Shown here: positions 1-7,045 of the stretch, in pieces
Layout: each line of letters begins with the position of its first letter
Numbering within the stretch: the first letter of the stretch is position 1
From: Saliniramus sp050485405
Lineage (GTDB): Bacteria; Pseudomonadota; Alphaproteobacteria; Rhizobiales; Beijerinckiaceae
Direction of reading: 5' to 3'
Length of the DNA: 15,202 bases
NCBI GenBank assembly: GCA_050485405.1
Contig: JBJHBI010000082.1
Span: 1-15,202 of the forward strand
Position numbers and translations under genes: made by a program
Notes under the pieces: generated by a model
The model's database searches: none
The model's input: the letters and a program-made list of their open reading frames with translations, nothing else
What the model was told of the DNA's origin: nothing

Positions 1-144
1 GCCTGGGGCGCGGGCTACGTCTTCGCCCTGACGGGGGCCTATGATATCGTCTGGCAGGCCTCGATCGGCATTGCCGTTCTCGCGGCTCTGATCAATCTTC
101 CCATCAGGGACGAGCCGATCGCGCGGCTCGAAGGTGCACGATGA
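1..144 (+). CDS. C-terminal end of an MFS-type transporter (partial, 5' truncated)
   Basis: The window opens inside a coding region in frame 1; 47 residues remain before the TGA at 142-144. The residues form a Gly/aromatic loop (Gly-Tyr-Val-Phe-Ala-Leu), then Gly-Ala-Tyr-Asp-Ile-Val-Trp, a hydrophobic segment of about 18 residues, and a charged tail starting Leu-Pro-Ile-Arg-Asp-Glu. A G-x-Y-D-x-x-W motif before the last membrane helix, with a short charged cytoplasmic tail, is typical of the twelfth helix of major facilitator superfamily carriers. The substrate cannot be told from this fragment. The stop overlaps the start of the next small gene (ATGA). The main alternative is another polytopic permease. 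Confidence 0.7.
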   Translation, partial: AWGAGYVFALTGAYDIVWQASIGIAVLAALINLPIRDEPIARLEGAR

Positions 145-266
145 TCAATGCCGGTCTCATTCTCTCGGTCGCGGGCGGTGTCGGCGCGCTGTCCGGCGGC
201 TGGCTTCTGTGGGAGGCCTACGGGCCGCTGATCGCATTCGACGCGCTGATGGCCTGGTGCCTGTGA
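141..266 (+). CDS. Small membrane protein, 41 aa, coupled to the transporter
   Basis: This short reading frame starts with the ATG inside the ATGA that also holds the stop of the upstream transporter, a classic layout for translational coupling. The 41-residue product is almost entirely hydrophobic. It has a Gly/Ala/Leu-rich N-terminal segment, a middle Gly-Gly-Trp-Leu-Leu-Trp-Glu-Ala-Tyr-Gly and a second hydrophobic stretch ending Ala-Trp-Cys-Leu. That would allow one long or two short membrane spans. I do not recognise a named family. It could be an accessory peptide of the transporter or a split-off extra helix. The overlap and composition support a real gene, but its short length leaves chance possible. 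Confidence 0.5.
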   Translation: MINAGLILSVAGGVGALSGGWLLWEAYGPLIAFDALMAWCL

Positions 267-331
267 CTCGAACGACCGGTAATGCCGTCTCGACGCTTTC
301 GGGACGGCGCGTGAGCGGCTAATCAGATGCG

Positions 332-1306
332 ATGAAGCCCGCTTCGACCGATAATACCGTCGCGCCGATCCTGATCGCCGGCCCGACGGCTTCCGGGAAA
401 TCCGCACTCGCCCTGACGCTCGCCCGGGCGCTCGACGGTGTCGTGATCAATGCCGATTCGATGCAGGTCTATGCCGATCTGCGCGTGCTCACCGCGCGCC
501 CTTCGCCGGAGGAGGAGGCGGGCGCGCCGCATCGGCTCTATGGCAGCGTCGACGGCGCGGTGAACTATTCCGTCGGGCGCTGGCTCGCCGATGCGACGCG
601 GGTTCTGGACGAGACCCGCGCTGCGGGCCGGGTGCCGATCTTCGTCGGCGGGACGGGGCTCTATTTCAAGGGGCTGATCGAGGGGCTGTCGGCGATCCCG
701 CCGGTGCCGGATGCCGTACGGGCGCGCCTGCGGGCGCAATTCGCGGAGATCGCGACGCCGGACCTGCATGAGGTTCTCGCATCGCGCGATCCGCAGGCCG
801 CGGTTAATCTCGGGATCAACGACCGCCAGCGTATCATGCGCGCGCTCGAGGTATTCGAAGCGACGGGGCGCTCGATTCGGGCCTTCCGCGATGCGCGCGC
901 GCCCGGGCCGCTGACGGGCGAGACGGTGAGCCGTATTTTCCTCGCGCCCGATCGCGAGGCGCTGCGGGCGCGGATCGATGCGCGTTTCGACGTGATGATG
1001 GAGGCCGGCGCCCTCGACGAGGTGGCCCGGCTCGCCGCCCGCAATCTCGATCCGGCCCTGCCTGTGATGCGCGCCCACGGCGTGCCCGGCCTGATCGCGC
1101 ATCTGCGCGGGGAGGCCTCGCTCGGCGACGCCATTGCGCGCGGCAAGGCCGATACCCGCGCCTATGCCAAGCGCCAGTTCACCTGGTTCCGAAACGTCTT
1201 GCCGGGCTGGTCGTGGCTCGATCCGGAGGCGGCGATGGCGCAGGCTTCGGCTGATCCGAGGGGCTTCGCCACTGCTGCGCGCGTGAGGGCCAGCGCGCTG
1301 GACTGA
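332..1306 (+). CDS. miaA: tRNA dimethylallyltransferase MiaA
   Basis: The 324-aa product transfers a dimethylallyl group to N6 of adenosine 37 in tRNAs that read codons starting with U, a cytoplasmic modification that supports decoding fidelity. Family motifs are all present: the P-loop GPTASGKS at residues 17-24, DSMQVY at 42-47 with the catalytic Asp and Ser, the GGTGLY motif at 106-111, NDRQRIMRALEV at 163-174, and the C-terminal YAKRQFTWFRN that contacts tRNA. The length is normal for the family. ATG at 332 is chosen because an ATG at 327 runs straight into a stop; the ribosome site is weak. The gene starts 65 bp after the small membrane ORF and ends just before a terminator. In many Hyphomicrobiales acetolactate synthase genes follow miaA; they are not here. 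Confidence 0.97.
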   Translation: MKPASTDNTVAPILIAGPTASGKSALALTLARALDGVVINADSMQVYADLRVLTARPSPEEEAGAPHRLYGSVDGAVNYSVGRWLADATRVLDETRAAGRVPIFVGGTGLYFKGLIEGLSAIPPVPDAVRARLRAQFAEIATPDLHEVLASRDPQAAVNLGINDRQRIMRALEVFEATGRSIRAFRDARAPGPLTGETVSRIFLAPDREALRARIDARFDVMMEAGALDEVARLAARNLDPALPVMRAHGVPGLIAHLRGEASLGDAIARGKADTRAYAKRQFTWFRNVLPGWSWLDPEAAMAQASADPRGFATAARVRASALD

Positions 1307-1338
1307 GCCGGTTTTTCCACCGAAACGGCAATTTTTTT
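1307..1338 (+). terminator. Rho-independent terminator after miaA
   Basis: Directly after the miaA stop, GCC at 1307-1309 and GTTT at 1311-1314 pair with AAAC at 1323-1326 and GGC at 1327-1329. One G is bulged and the loop has eight bases. AA and a run of seven T at 1332-1338 follow. The stem is short and imperfect, so strength is uncertain. Confidence 0.5.
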
Positions 1339-1417
1339 ACGGTCAAGCTCGAACGAAACCTGAGCAGGGGGCGTTTGAGGGGCAAGTTCGATCCATCATC
1401 ACCACGGAGTGATTAAG

Positions 1418-2056
1418 ATGAAACCGCTTGCTATTGCATCCGTATCGGCCTTCGCGCTGCTCCTCGCCGCCTGTGGCGACGACCAGACCGCGCAGCAGAA
1501 CGGGGAACTCGTCGAGGGCGATACCGCCTTCATGGAACAGGAAGCCGATCCGGGGCCGACCCCGGAAGCCGGAACTCCTCCGGATTCTGTCGCGGGTGAG
1601 CCCGCCGGCGGCGGCATGGGTTCGCCGGTCATGCCCGGTGAGGAAGAGCAGCCCGGTACGGCTACGACCGAAGCGCCCGCCATGGGCCAGGATCCCGCTC
1701 CGGACGAGCGCCTGCTCACCGAAGAGGCGCCCGGTGACACCGATGTCGAAGCCACCGGCAGCATCCCCGATCAGACCGGCATGGAAGTCGAGCCCGGTAT
1801 CTACGAATCCGGCCTCGCCACGATGCGCATCGACACGGACGGCTCCTACGTCATGGAGCTGAACGATCAGGGCGAGGACCTCGCCGGGACCGATCGTCTG
1901 GAGGGCAATGTCATGGCCTCCGCACAGATGGACGATGCGGCGCTCGAGCAGGATGCCAATTGCGTCTTCTCGCCGGAGGCCGGCGGTCTGCGCGTCACCG
2001 CAGCCGACCCGTCCTGCGCCTTCCTCGACGGCGAAGTGTTCCGTCGAGCCGAGTAA
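1418..2056 (+). CDS. Pro/Glu-rich lipoprotein of unknown function
   Basis: The 212-aa product begins with a typical lipoprotein signal: Met-Lys, a hydrophobic core, and the lipobox Leu-Ala-Ala-Cys with Cys at residue 19. This predicts lipid attachment and anchoring in the cell envelope. The next 100 residues or so are rich in Pro, Glu, Gly and Ala and look disordered, like a spacer. The last 90 residues look folded, with a Gly-Ile-Tyr-Glu-Ser-Gly start and two cysteines that could form a disulfide. ATG 1418 is chosen over the in-frame GTG at 1409 because a GGAG lies at 1406-1409, eight bases before the ATG and overlapping the GTG. It is a single-gene unit between the miaA terminator and its own. 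I recognise no specific family for the C-terminal part. Confidence 0.85.
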   Translation: MKPLAIASVSAFALLLAACGDDQTAQQNGELVEGDTAFMEQEADPGPTPEAGTPPDSVAGEPAGGGMGSPVMPGEEEQPGTATTEAPAMGQDPAPDERLLTEEAPGDTDVEATGSIPDQTGMEVEPGIYESGLATMRIDTDGSYVMELNDQGEDLAGTDRLEGNVMASAQMDDAALEQDANCVFSPEAGGLRVTAADPSCAFLDGEVFRRAE

Positions 2057-2084
2057 AATCTCGCGCATGGTCGTAAAGACCGGA

Positions 2085-2113
2085 CCCGGAGCTTCACGGC
2101 TCCGGGTTTTTTT
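2085..2113 (+). terminator. Strong Rho-independent terminator of the lipoprotein gene
   Basis: CCCGGAGC at 2085-2092 pairs perfectly with GCTCCGGG at 2099-2106 across a six-base loop. Seven T follow at 2107-2113. On the other strand the hairpin is not followed by a T run, so it should act only on plus-strand transcripts. It lies four bases from the stop of the convergent gene. Confidence 0.92.
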
Positions 2114-2116
2114 CGT

Positions 2117-4684
2117 CTACCGCGCCGTCTCGGCCCGCACCAGGCCGAGCTCGACTTCGTTTGCCGGCGAACTGATCCGACGGGCATCCGGCGGCGTCAG
2201 TGCGAGGAAGGCACGCCAGAAATGGTCGGCATCATCTTCCCTGTCGCGCGCCCGCAATCCGCGCGAAAGCGCCGCGAGGCGCCCGGCCCGGACATGGTCG
2301 CGCTGCGCATCGGAGAGAGCCGCGAGATACGGATCGTGATCGGGCGGGAGGAGGTCTTCCAGTTCCGCATAGAGCGCATCGCGCTCCTCCCCGGTGACGA
2401 AGCGTGCCTCGCCGGTGATCACCGCGCGATGGGTGCGCGGCGCCATGTATTCGATCAGGGGCCGGTCGTCGGTGTTGAGGGGCACATCGGCGAAGATGCC
2501 GCTCTGGGTAATGTTGCCGGCATAGAAACGCAGGCTCAGCCCTTCGAGATAATCCTGCGAGCGGATTCCGCCGGTCAGGGCATCGGCATGGGAGAGTAAG
2601 CTGTCGGGGTCGAGCGGGGCAGGGTCGCGGGCACCGACGAGGGCCACGATGGAGCGCTGCGAATAGAGATCCCCGCGCCACAAGGTGACTTGCGGAAACA
2701 CGGCCTGCATGGTCGCCGAAATCACCGCGAGCTCGTCGCGCGAGACCTGGTAGAGCGGTATCCATTGCACGTAGATCCCGCCGCGATTGAGCCGTTGCTT
2801 GGCCATCGCGTAATGGTCGCGCGTATAGAGGTTGCCGGTTCCCGCCTTCCAGGGCGTGAACAGATCGGCGATGATCAGGTCGTATTGCGCGCGGCTGCGG
2901 GCGAGGCAGTGGCGCCCGTCTTCCGCATGAATGGTCACGCGCGGGTCCTCGAAGAGGCCGTTCACATAGGGTACGAAATGCCGGCGCGCGAGATCGACCA
3001 CGTCGGGCAGGATCTCGCAGACCGTCACCCGCTCGACGGGCATGTGGAGGCTTGCGCCGGCGGTGATGCCCGTTCCCATGCCCAGGAAGAAGACGTCGCG
3101 GGGATCGGGATGCGTCAGCAGCGGGATGAGCGCCTGATTGCGCTCCGACCACAGCGCCCCTGAACCGCCGAGCGTGTAGTAATTGTTCACGCGGATGAAG
3201 TGGTTGCCGCTGCGCTCCACCACCGAGACATGCGCCGCGCGGCCTTCGCGAAATTCGACGAGGCTCTCGCCGCGCGCGGGGTTGATCCGCGTGGCATTGA
3301 GATCCGCCGTCGGATCGAGCCGCCCGGTCGTGACCAGCAGCGCCGCGATACACCCCGCACCGGCCATCGCCACCCGCGTTAGGCGCATGGCGCGGCCATC
3401 GCCCTTCAATTGCAGGGCGAGCCCGGCGGCTAGAAGCGTGTAGAGCGCGGCCATCAGCCAGAGCGCGCGATAGCTTCCGAAGAGCGGTAGCAGCACGAAA
3501 CCGGCGGCGAGCGCTCCGAGGATCGCGCCGCTCGTATTCACTGCGATGAGACGCCCCAGCGTCTCGCCGGGTGCGCCGTCACGATCCTGCATCACGCGCA
3601 GCAGATAGGGCAGTACGGCGCCGAGGACGATGCCCGGCAAGAACATCACCAAAGCGGTGGTGCGAGCGACTTCGAGAACATAGCCGGCAAAGTCGCGCCC
3701 GCGCCCGAGATAGGCGAGGCCATCCGTCATGTGGTGAAACAGATGCGGCGTGATGGCGGCGACGGCGGCGCATCCGGCAAGCAGCAAGACGAGCGTCGTC
3801 GCCGGTGCGAAGGGGCTGCGGCGCGCGAGCAGGTTCGACAGGCTCGCCCCGGCGGCGAGGGCGGCGAGAAAGGTGGTGAGGACGAGGGCGTAGGTATAGA
3901 CGGAATTCTGCAGGACCTGCGCGAAAAGCCGCGTCCAGATCACCTCGATTGCGAGCGTCGCGAAGCCCGAGAGGAAGGCGATCGTCCAGATCAGGCGCGG
4001 CGCCGTCGCCGGCTGGGCGGGAGCCGGGGGCGTGATTGCGGGCGCGACCGGCGCGATGCCGCGCGCCATCATGAGCGCGATCAGGCCGACACCGAGATCG
4101 AGGCCGATGGCGAGGAGGTAGGATCCCCGGAACCCGAGCAGCATCGGCAGGACGAAACCCGCCGCAAGCGCGCCGACGGCTCCGCCCAGCGTGTTCAACG
4201 CATAGAGAGCCGCGCCGCGCCGCCCCAGTGTCGCGCGGCTGCGGATGAGATGCTGCCCGATCAGCGGCAGCGTCCCGCCCATGAGAAAGGCAGCCGGCAA
4301 AAGAATAATCGCGGCGACGAACGCCTTCGTCGCGGTCTCGAGGATCGGCGAATGCCCGACCAGCGCATGCAGCGTCGGATAGAGCGCGAAATACGCATCC
4401 GCCACGAGGAAATGGCCGAGTGCCGCAACCGCGACACCGATCTCGACGAGGCCGAACAGCTTCAGCGGGCGCGGATGGCGCGCGGCGATGCGCCCGAACG
4501 TATAGCCCCCGAGCGCGATCCCGGTGAAGAAGATCGCGATGGTCAGCGCCGCCGCCTCAGCCGTAGCCCCGAAGAGCAGTCCGAGTTCGCGCACCCACAG
4601 CACCTGATAGATCAGTGCGGCTGCGCCGGAAATGAAGAAGAGCACGGCGAGTATAGGGCCGTGCCATAGTTTGCTGGCGGGCAT
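2117..4684 (-). CDS. Membrane-embedded spermidine synthase-like protein (fused polytopic membrane domain plus aminopropyltransferase-like fold)
   Basis: The 855-aa protein has a large membrane domain (about residues 10-450, roughly a dozen hydrophobic helices) followed by a spermidine synthase-like Rossmann domain (about 480-690) and a soluble C-terminal extension. The membrane part looks internally duplicated: residues 17-69 and 236-289 share Ser-Gly-x-Ala-x-Leu, then Val-x-Trp-x-Arg. In the soluble domain GMGTG at 535-539 is the nucleotide loop, Glu557 the usual adenosine-ribose contact, and DGR at 589-591 and Asp607 further core positions. The polyamine-binding loop of true spermidine synthases (D-S-S-D-P) is replaced by Asp-Leu-Phe-Thr-Pro, so polyamine synthesis is doubtful. 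The domain may bind an S-adenosylmethionine-type ligand. It converges on the lipoprotein gene. Confidence 0.85.
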   Translation of the reverse strand: MPASKLWHGPILAVLFFISGAAALIYQVLWVRELGLLFGATAEAAALTIAIFFTGIALGGYTFGRIAARHPRPLKLFGLVEIGVAVAALGHFLVADAYFALYPTLHALVGHSPILETATKAFVAAIILLPAAFLMGGTLPLIGQHLIRSRATLGRRGAALYALNTLGGAVGALAAGFVLPMLLGFRGSYLLAIGLDLGVGLIALMMARGIAPVAPAITPPAPAQPATAPRLIWTIAFLSGFATLAIEVIWTRLFAQVLQNSVYTYALVLTTFLAALAAGASLSNLLARRSPFAPATTLVLLLAGCAAVAAITPHLFHHMTDGLAYLGRGRDFAGYVLEVARTTALVMFLPGIVLGAVLPYLLRVMQDRDGAPGETLGRLIAVNTSGAILGALAAGFVLLPLFGSYRALWLMAALYTLLAAGLALQLKGDGRAMRLTRVAMAGAGCIAALLVTTGRLDPTADLNATRINPARGESLVEFREGRAAHVSVVERSGNHFIRVNNYYTLGGSGALWSERNQALIPLLTHPDPRDVFFLGMGTGITAGASLHMPVERVTVCEILPDVVDLARRHFVPYVNGLFEDPRVTIHAEDGRHCLARSRAQYDLIIADLFTPWKAGTGNLYTRDHYAMAKQRLNRGGIYVQWIPLYQVSRDELAVISATMQAVFPQVTLWRGDLYSQRSIVALVGARDPAPLDPDSLLSHADALTGGIRSQDYLEGLSLRFYAGNITQSGIFADVPLNTDDRPLIEYMAPRTHRAVITGEARFVTGEERDALYAELEDLLPPDHDPYLAALSDAQRDHVRAGRLAALSRGLRARDREDDADHFWRAFLALTPPDARRISSPANEVELGLVRAETAR

Positions 4685-4819
4685 GGATTCGTTCCGGTGC
4701 AGAAGCTCGGCAGCTAGAAATGTAATACTATTGCAACTTACGCAAGCGCGATCACGCCCTCATTCACTATGAAATGCCGGGCCTAAAGTCGCGGCTCGGC
4801 TGCGTCAGCAGACGCCGGC

Positions 4820-5398
4820 TCACTCTTCCGACCGACCCGCAAACCACGACAGCACGCGGTTCCGGTTCGGTTGCTGGTCTTCGTCAGAGCCATTGTTGCG
4901 GCCTCGAATGAGTTGTACGACGACGCTGGTCAATGCGGCGATTATCAGCATGACGGCAATCGATACGAAGCCGAGCGACCCCGCAATCAAAACGGCGCCG
5001 AGGATAAGCACCAAGGCGATAATTCCCGTGATGCGTCCCTCCCGCTCGCTGCTGCGCTCGGCTTTTTCGCTGTCGCTCAAAAGATCGACGACCTTGTCCT
5101 GGCGGTCCTCTTCCCGGAGATCGAGAGCGCGGTCGTGATCGATCCCTTCGAGATATTTGTCGATGAGCGCTTTGGCAGAGCCGGGAGCATATTTTTCATA
5201 GGGCTCGAACAATTCGGGATCCGGCGGGTAGGTCGATTTGTCGATGCGCATTGCAATACGGTGCGCGACCTGCTTGCGCTGATCCGGGTTGACGTGCGGA
5301 CCGAGCTCCTGCTCGACCTGTTCTGCAATCGCCTCCGTTCGCATATGTGTAGCTGGCACTAGGCCCGCGTCGTTCTGCTTGGCGCTTTCGTTCGACAT
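4820..5398 (-). CDS. DUF2335-like predicted membrane protein
   Basis: The 192-aa product has a charged cytosolic N-terminal half. Residues 58-79 read Pro-Pro-Asp-Pro-Glu-Leu-Phe-x-x-Tyr, then Ala-Pro-Gly-Ser-Ala-Lys. An acidic, helical stretch with His88 and many Glu/Arg follows. Two adjacent membrane helices (about 123-140 and 143-164) and a short polar tail close the protein. The order proline motif, Tyr, Pro-Gly-Ser/Ala, charged helix, two C-terminal helices is that of the DUF2335 family, whose function is unknown. A GAGG sits six bases before the ATG. The 96-aa gene lies 103 bp upstream on the same strand, and the gap is AT-rich, so this gene may have its own promoter. Family assignment is by motif recall only. 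Confidence 0.7.
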   Translation of the reverse strand: MSNESAKQNDAGLVPATHMRTEAIAEQVEQELGPHVNPDQRKQVAHRIAMRIDKSTYPPDPELFEPYEKYAPGSAKALIDKYLEGIDHDRALDLREEDRQDKVVDLLSDSEKAERSSEREGRITGIIALVLILGAVLIAGSLGFVSIAVMLIIAALTSVVVQLIRGRNNGSDEDQQPNRNRVLSWFAGRSEE

Positions 5399-5501
5399 CG
5401 TACCTCAACTATGCTTGCAATCAGAACTTAAAATTGCCAGCATATTGATACTAAGTCTATAGATTGCATTCCGAGCTTCAGCTAAGGAGCCTCTCGCGGA
5501 A

Positions 5502-5792
5502 TCATCTCTTTCCCTGCAATGCGGCTTCGATCCGTTGTACGATCGGGTCTCGGCGCTTGGCAAAACCTCTTCGGCGCGCAACGAGCTCTTTTTCAAGCAC
5601 AGGCCGCAGCTTCGAGGATCGTTTTTTCGATGTTTCCAACAGCTTGGCCGGACCCGCGATCGCGCCGAAGAAACCTTTCCTGAAGGCTCTCTTCTTGATC
5701 ATACGCTCGATCCGCGCTCTCTCCTCCGGACTTTCAGCCGCTCGTATCAATGCCAGGAGTTCTTCTCTGTCAGGCATGATCATTCCCGCCAT
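5502..5792 (-). CDS. Small basic protein of unknown function, 96 aa
   Basis: I do not recognise this product. It opens with an acidic helix (Pro-Asp-Arg-Glu-Glu-Leu-Leu-Ala-Leu-Ile), then turns strongly basic, with repeated Lys/Arg pairs from residue 30 on and a Phe-Phe-Gly-Ala-Ile-Ala-Gly patch at 41-47. No signal peptide or membrane helix is clear; the basic half could bind nucleic acid or acidic lipid. The start is uncertain: the first ATG (5792) lacks a ribosome site, while a GGGA precedes the in-frame ATGs at residues 4 and 6. It lies between the response regulator and the DUF2335-like gene, all on the minus strand. Lower GC than its neighbours suggests an accessory pair with the DUF2335-like gene. 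Confidence 0.6.
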   Translation of the reverse strand: MAGMIMPDREELLALIRAAESPEERARIERMIKKRAFRKGFFGAIAGPAKLLETSKKRSSKLRPVLEKELVARRRGFAKRRDPIVQRIEAALQGKR

Positions 5793-5864
5793 CGGCTGCC
5801 ATTGAACATTGCAGCAGAGTATCAGCCACTTCCACGCGATTCAACACAATGCATCGCCTGCGCC

Positions 5865-6524
5865 TCACCCCGCCTCCAGCACATAACCCAGCCCGCGTAC
5901 GGTCTGGATGACCTCGACGCCGAGTTTCTTGCGCAGGCGACCGACGAAGACCTCGATCGTGTTGGAATCGCGGTCGAAATCCTGATCGTACATGTGCTCG
6001 GTGAGTTCCGTGCGCGAGACGACGCGGCCCTTGTGGTGCATCAGATACGACAGCAGCCGGTATTCATGCGAGGTGAGTTTGACCGGCATGTCGTTGACCA
6101 GCACCCGCCCGGCGCGCGTATCGAGGGCGACGGGGCCGCAGGTGATCTCGGAGGAGGCGTGGCCGGCGGCGCGGCGCAGGAGCGCGCGCACGCGTGCAAG
6201 CAGTTCCTCGACATGGAACGGTTTGGTGACGTAGTCGTCGGCGCCGGCATCGAAGCCCTGGACCTTGTCGCTCCAGCGGTCGCGGGCGGTGAGGATGATG
6301 ACGGGCATCACCTTCTCGGCGCGCCGCCAGGCATTGAGGACGCTGACGCCGTCGATCTTGGGCAGGCCGAGATCGAGAATCACCGCGTCATAGGGCTCGG
6401 TCTCGCCGAGGAACTGGCCTTCTTCACCGTCGAAGGCCTTGTCGACGGCGTAGCCGGCATCCTCCAGCATGGTGACGATCTGCCGGTTGAGCGCCGCATC
6501 GTCTTCGACAACCAGTATCCGCAC
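5865..6524 (-). CDS. OmpR-family response regulator, FeuP-like
   Basis: The 219-aa protein is a two-domain transcription factor. The receiver domain (1-115) has the acidic pocket Glu7-Asp8-Asp9, phosphoacceptor Asp51 (in Leu-Asp-Leu-Gly-Leu-Pro), Thr79, Tyr98 and Lys101-Pro102. The winged-helix DNA-binding domain (about 125-217) carries the recognition helix region RDSNTIEVFVGRLRKK. The sequence follows rhizobial FeuP closely (for example the RDRWSDKV and YDQDFDRDSNTIEV blocks). FeuP works with the kinase FeuQ in envelope, osmotic and iron-related control. Translation starts at a GTG (6522-6524) preceded by GGGAGG. The PepSY-like gene is 24 bp upstream, so the two are likely cotranscribed. 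No histidine kinase gene follows; the next gene downstream is the unrelated 96-aa protein. Confidence 0.93.
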   Translation of the reverse strand: MRILVVEDDAALNRQIVTMLEDAGYAVDKAFDGEEGQFLGETEPYDAVILDLGLPKIDGVSVLNAWRRAEKVMPVIILTARDRWSDKVQGFDAGADDYVTKPFHVEELLARVRALLRRAAGHASSEITCGPVALDTRAGRVLVNDMPVKLTSHEYRLLSYLMHHKGRVVSRTELTEHMYDQDFDRDSNTIEVFVGRLRKKLGVEVIQTVRGLGYVLEAG

Positions 6525-6548
6525 CTGAGAAGCCTCCCGGTTATGCTC

Positions 6549-6836
6549 TCAGCGCACCGCACCGGAGCGCGCATCCACATTGACCTGTACCACCCGGCCA
6601 TCGCGCTGCAACAGCGTAATGCGGTAGACCAGCCCACCGCCGGCGCGACACAGATCGACGCGCGTGACCTCGGCCCCCGCATACGCGCCCTGAGCGGCAC
6701 GCGTCGCGTTGACGGCCGGGATCGCCTGGCCGGCCGCGACGGCCTCGCGCATCTCGCCCTGCGAGAGGCAGTTGGCGAGGGCGGGGCTGCCGGCGAAGGC
6801 TGCGAGGAGGGCGAGGGTGAGCAGGATCTGGCGCAT
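6549..6836 (-). CDS. Small exported PepSY-like protein
   Basis: The 95-aa product starts with a cleavable signal peptide (hydrophobic core at residues 4-16, cleavage expected after Ala-Leu-Ala at 19-21), so it should be periplasmic. The mature part has a helix (Gly-Glu-Met-Arg-Glu-Ala-Val) followed by strands ending Val-Val-Gln-Val-Asn-Val-Asp-Ala-Arg-Ser-Gly. That ending is the usual close of a PepSY domain, where a strand leads into D-x-x-(S/T)-G. Cys23 and Cys63 could form a disulfide. Such genes commonly lie just upstream of an OmpR-type regulator and kinase in Hyphomicrobiales, where they are thought to modulate the sensor. That position is kept here, 24 bp ahead of the regulator. Its ribosome site is weak. 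Confidence 0.75.
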   Translation of the reverse strand: MRQILLTLALLAAFAGSPALANCLSQGEMREAVAAGQAIPAVNATRAAQGAYAGAEVTRVDLCRAGGGLVYRITLLQRDGRVVQVNVDARSGAVR

Positions 6837-6897
6837 GAGGCCAAATTGCCCAAGCTTGCCTGAATGAGCAATGAATAATCGCGTCGAACCATCTCAT

Positions 6898-6924
6898 GAA
6901 AAAGACCCGCCTTGCGGGCGGGCC
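6898..6924 (-). terminator. Minus-strand Rho-independent terminator of the 1,188-aa gene
   Basis: Read on the minus strand, CCCGCC (6922-6917) pairs with GGCGGG (6911-6906) across a five-base loop, and TCTTTTT follows (6905-6899). It lies about 120 bp past the stop of the large gene and 60 bp before the PepSY-like start, so it separates the two transcripts. Confidence 0.75.
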
Positions 6925-7009
6925 TTCTCCTCGCATCGCAATATCGCGAGACGATGCGGCGTCATTCGCCGGGGAACCGGATCATGTGTGAACCGGACGC
7001 CTGAAGAGT

Positions 7010-7038
7010 GTACCCGCCGACGTTCAGCCGGCGGGTAC
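7010..7038. repeat. Perfect 10-bp inverted repeat in the 3' untranslated region of the large gene
   Basis: GTACCCGCCG at 7010-7019 pairs perfectly with CGGCGGGTAC at 7029-7038 over a nine-base loop. It begins eight bases past the stop of the large gene. No T run follows on either strand, so it is not a simple terminator. A role in protecting the mRNA 3' end is possible. Confidence 0.6.
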
Positions 7039-7045
7039 GGGGCGA

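Noticed and set aside
1409..1417. GTG at 1409 as the lipoprotein start
   Set aside because: It overlaps the GGAG ribosome site of the ATG at 1418, and the signal peptide is normal from 1418.
3731..4669. Plus-strand open frame of 312 codons, very Arg/Glu-rich
   Set aside because: It is antisense to the membrane domain of the spermidine synthase-like protein; charged shadows opposite hydrophobic helices are expected.
2117..4684. Calling the fused protein speE (spermidine synthase)
   Set aside because: The polyamine-binding loop is not conserved, so only the fold can be claimed.
5535..6863. Plus-strand open frame of 442 codons opposite the regulator and PepSY gene
   Set aside because: It overlaps three minus-strand genes, two of them with clear motifs; shadow composition.
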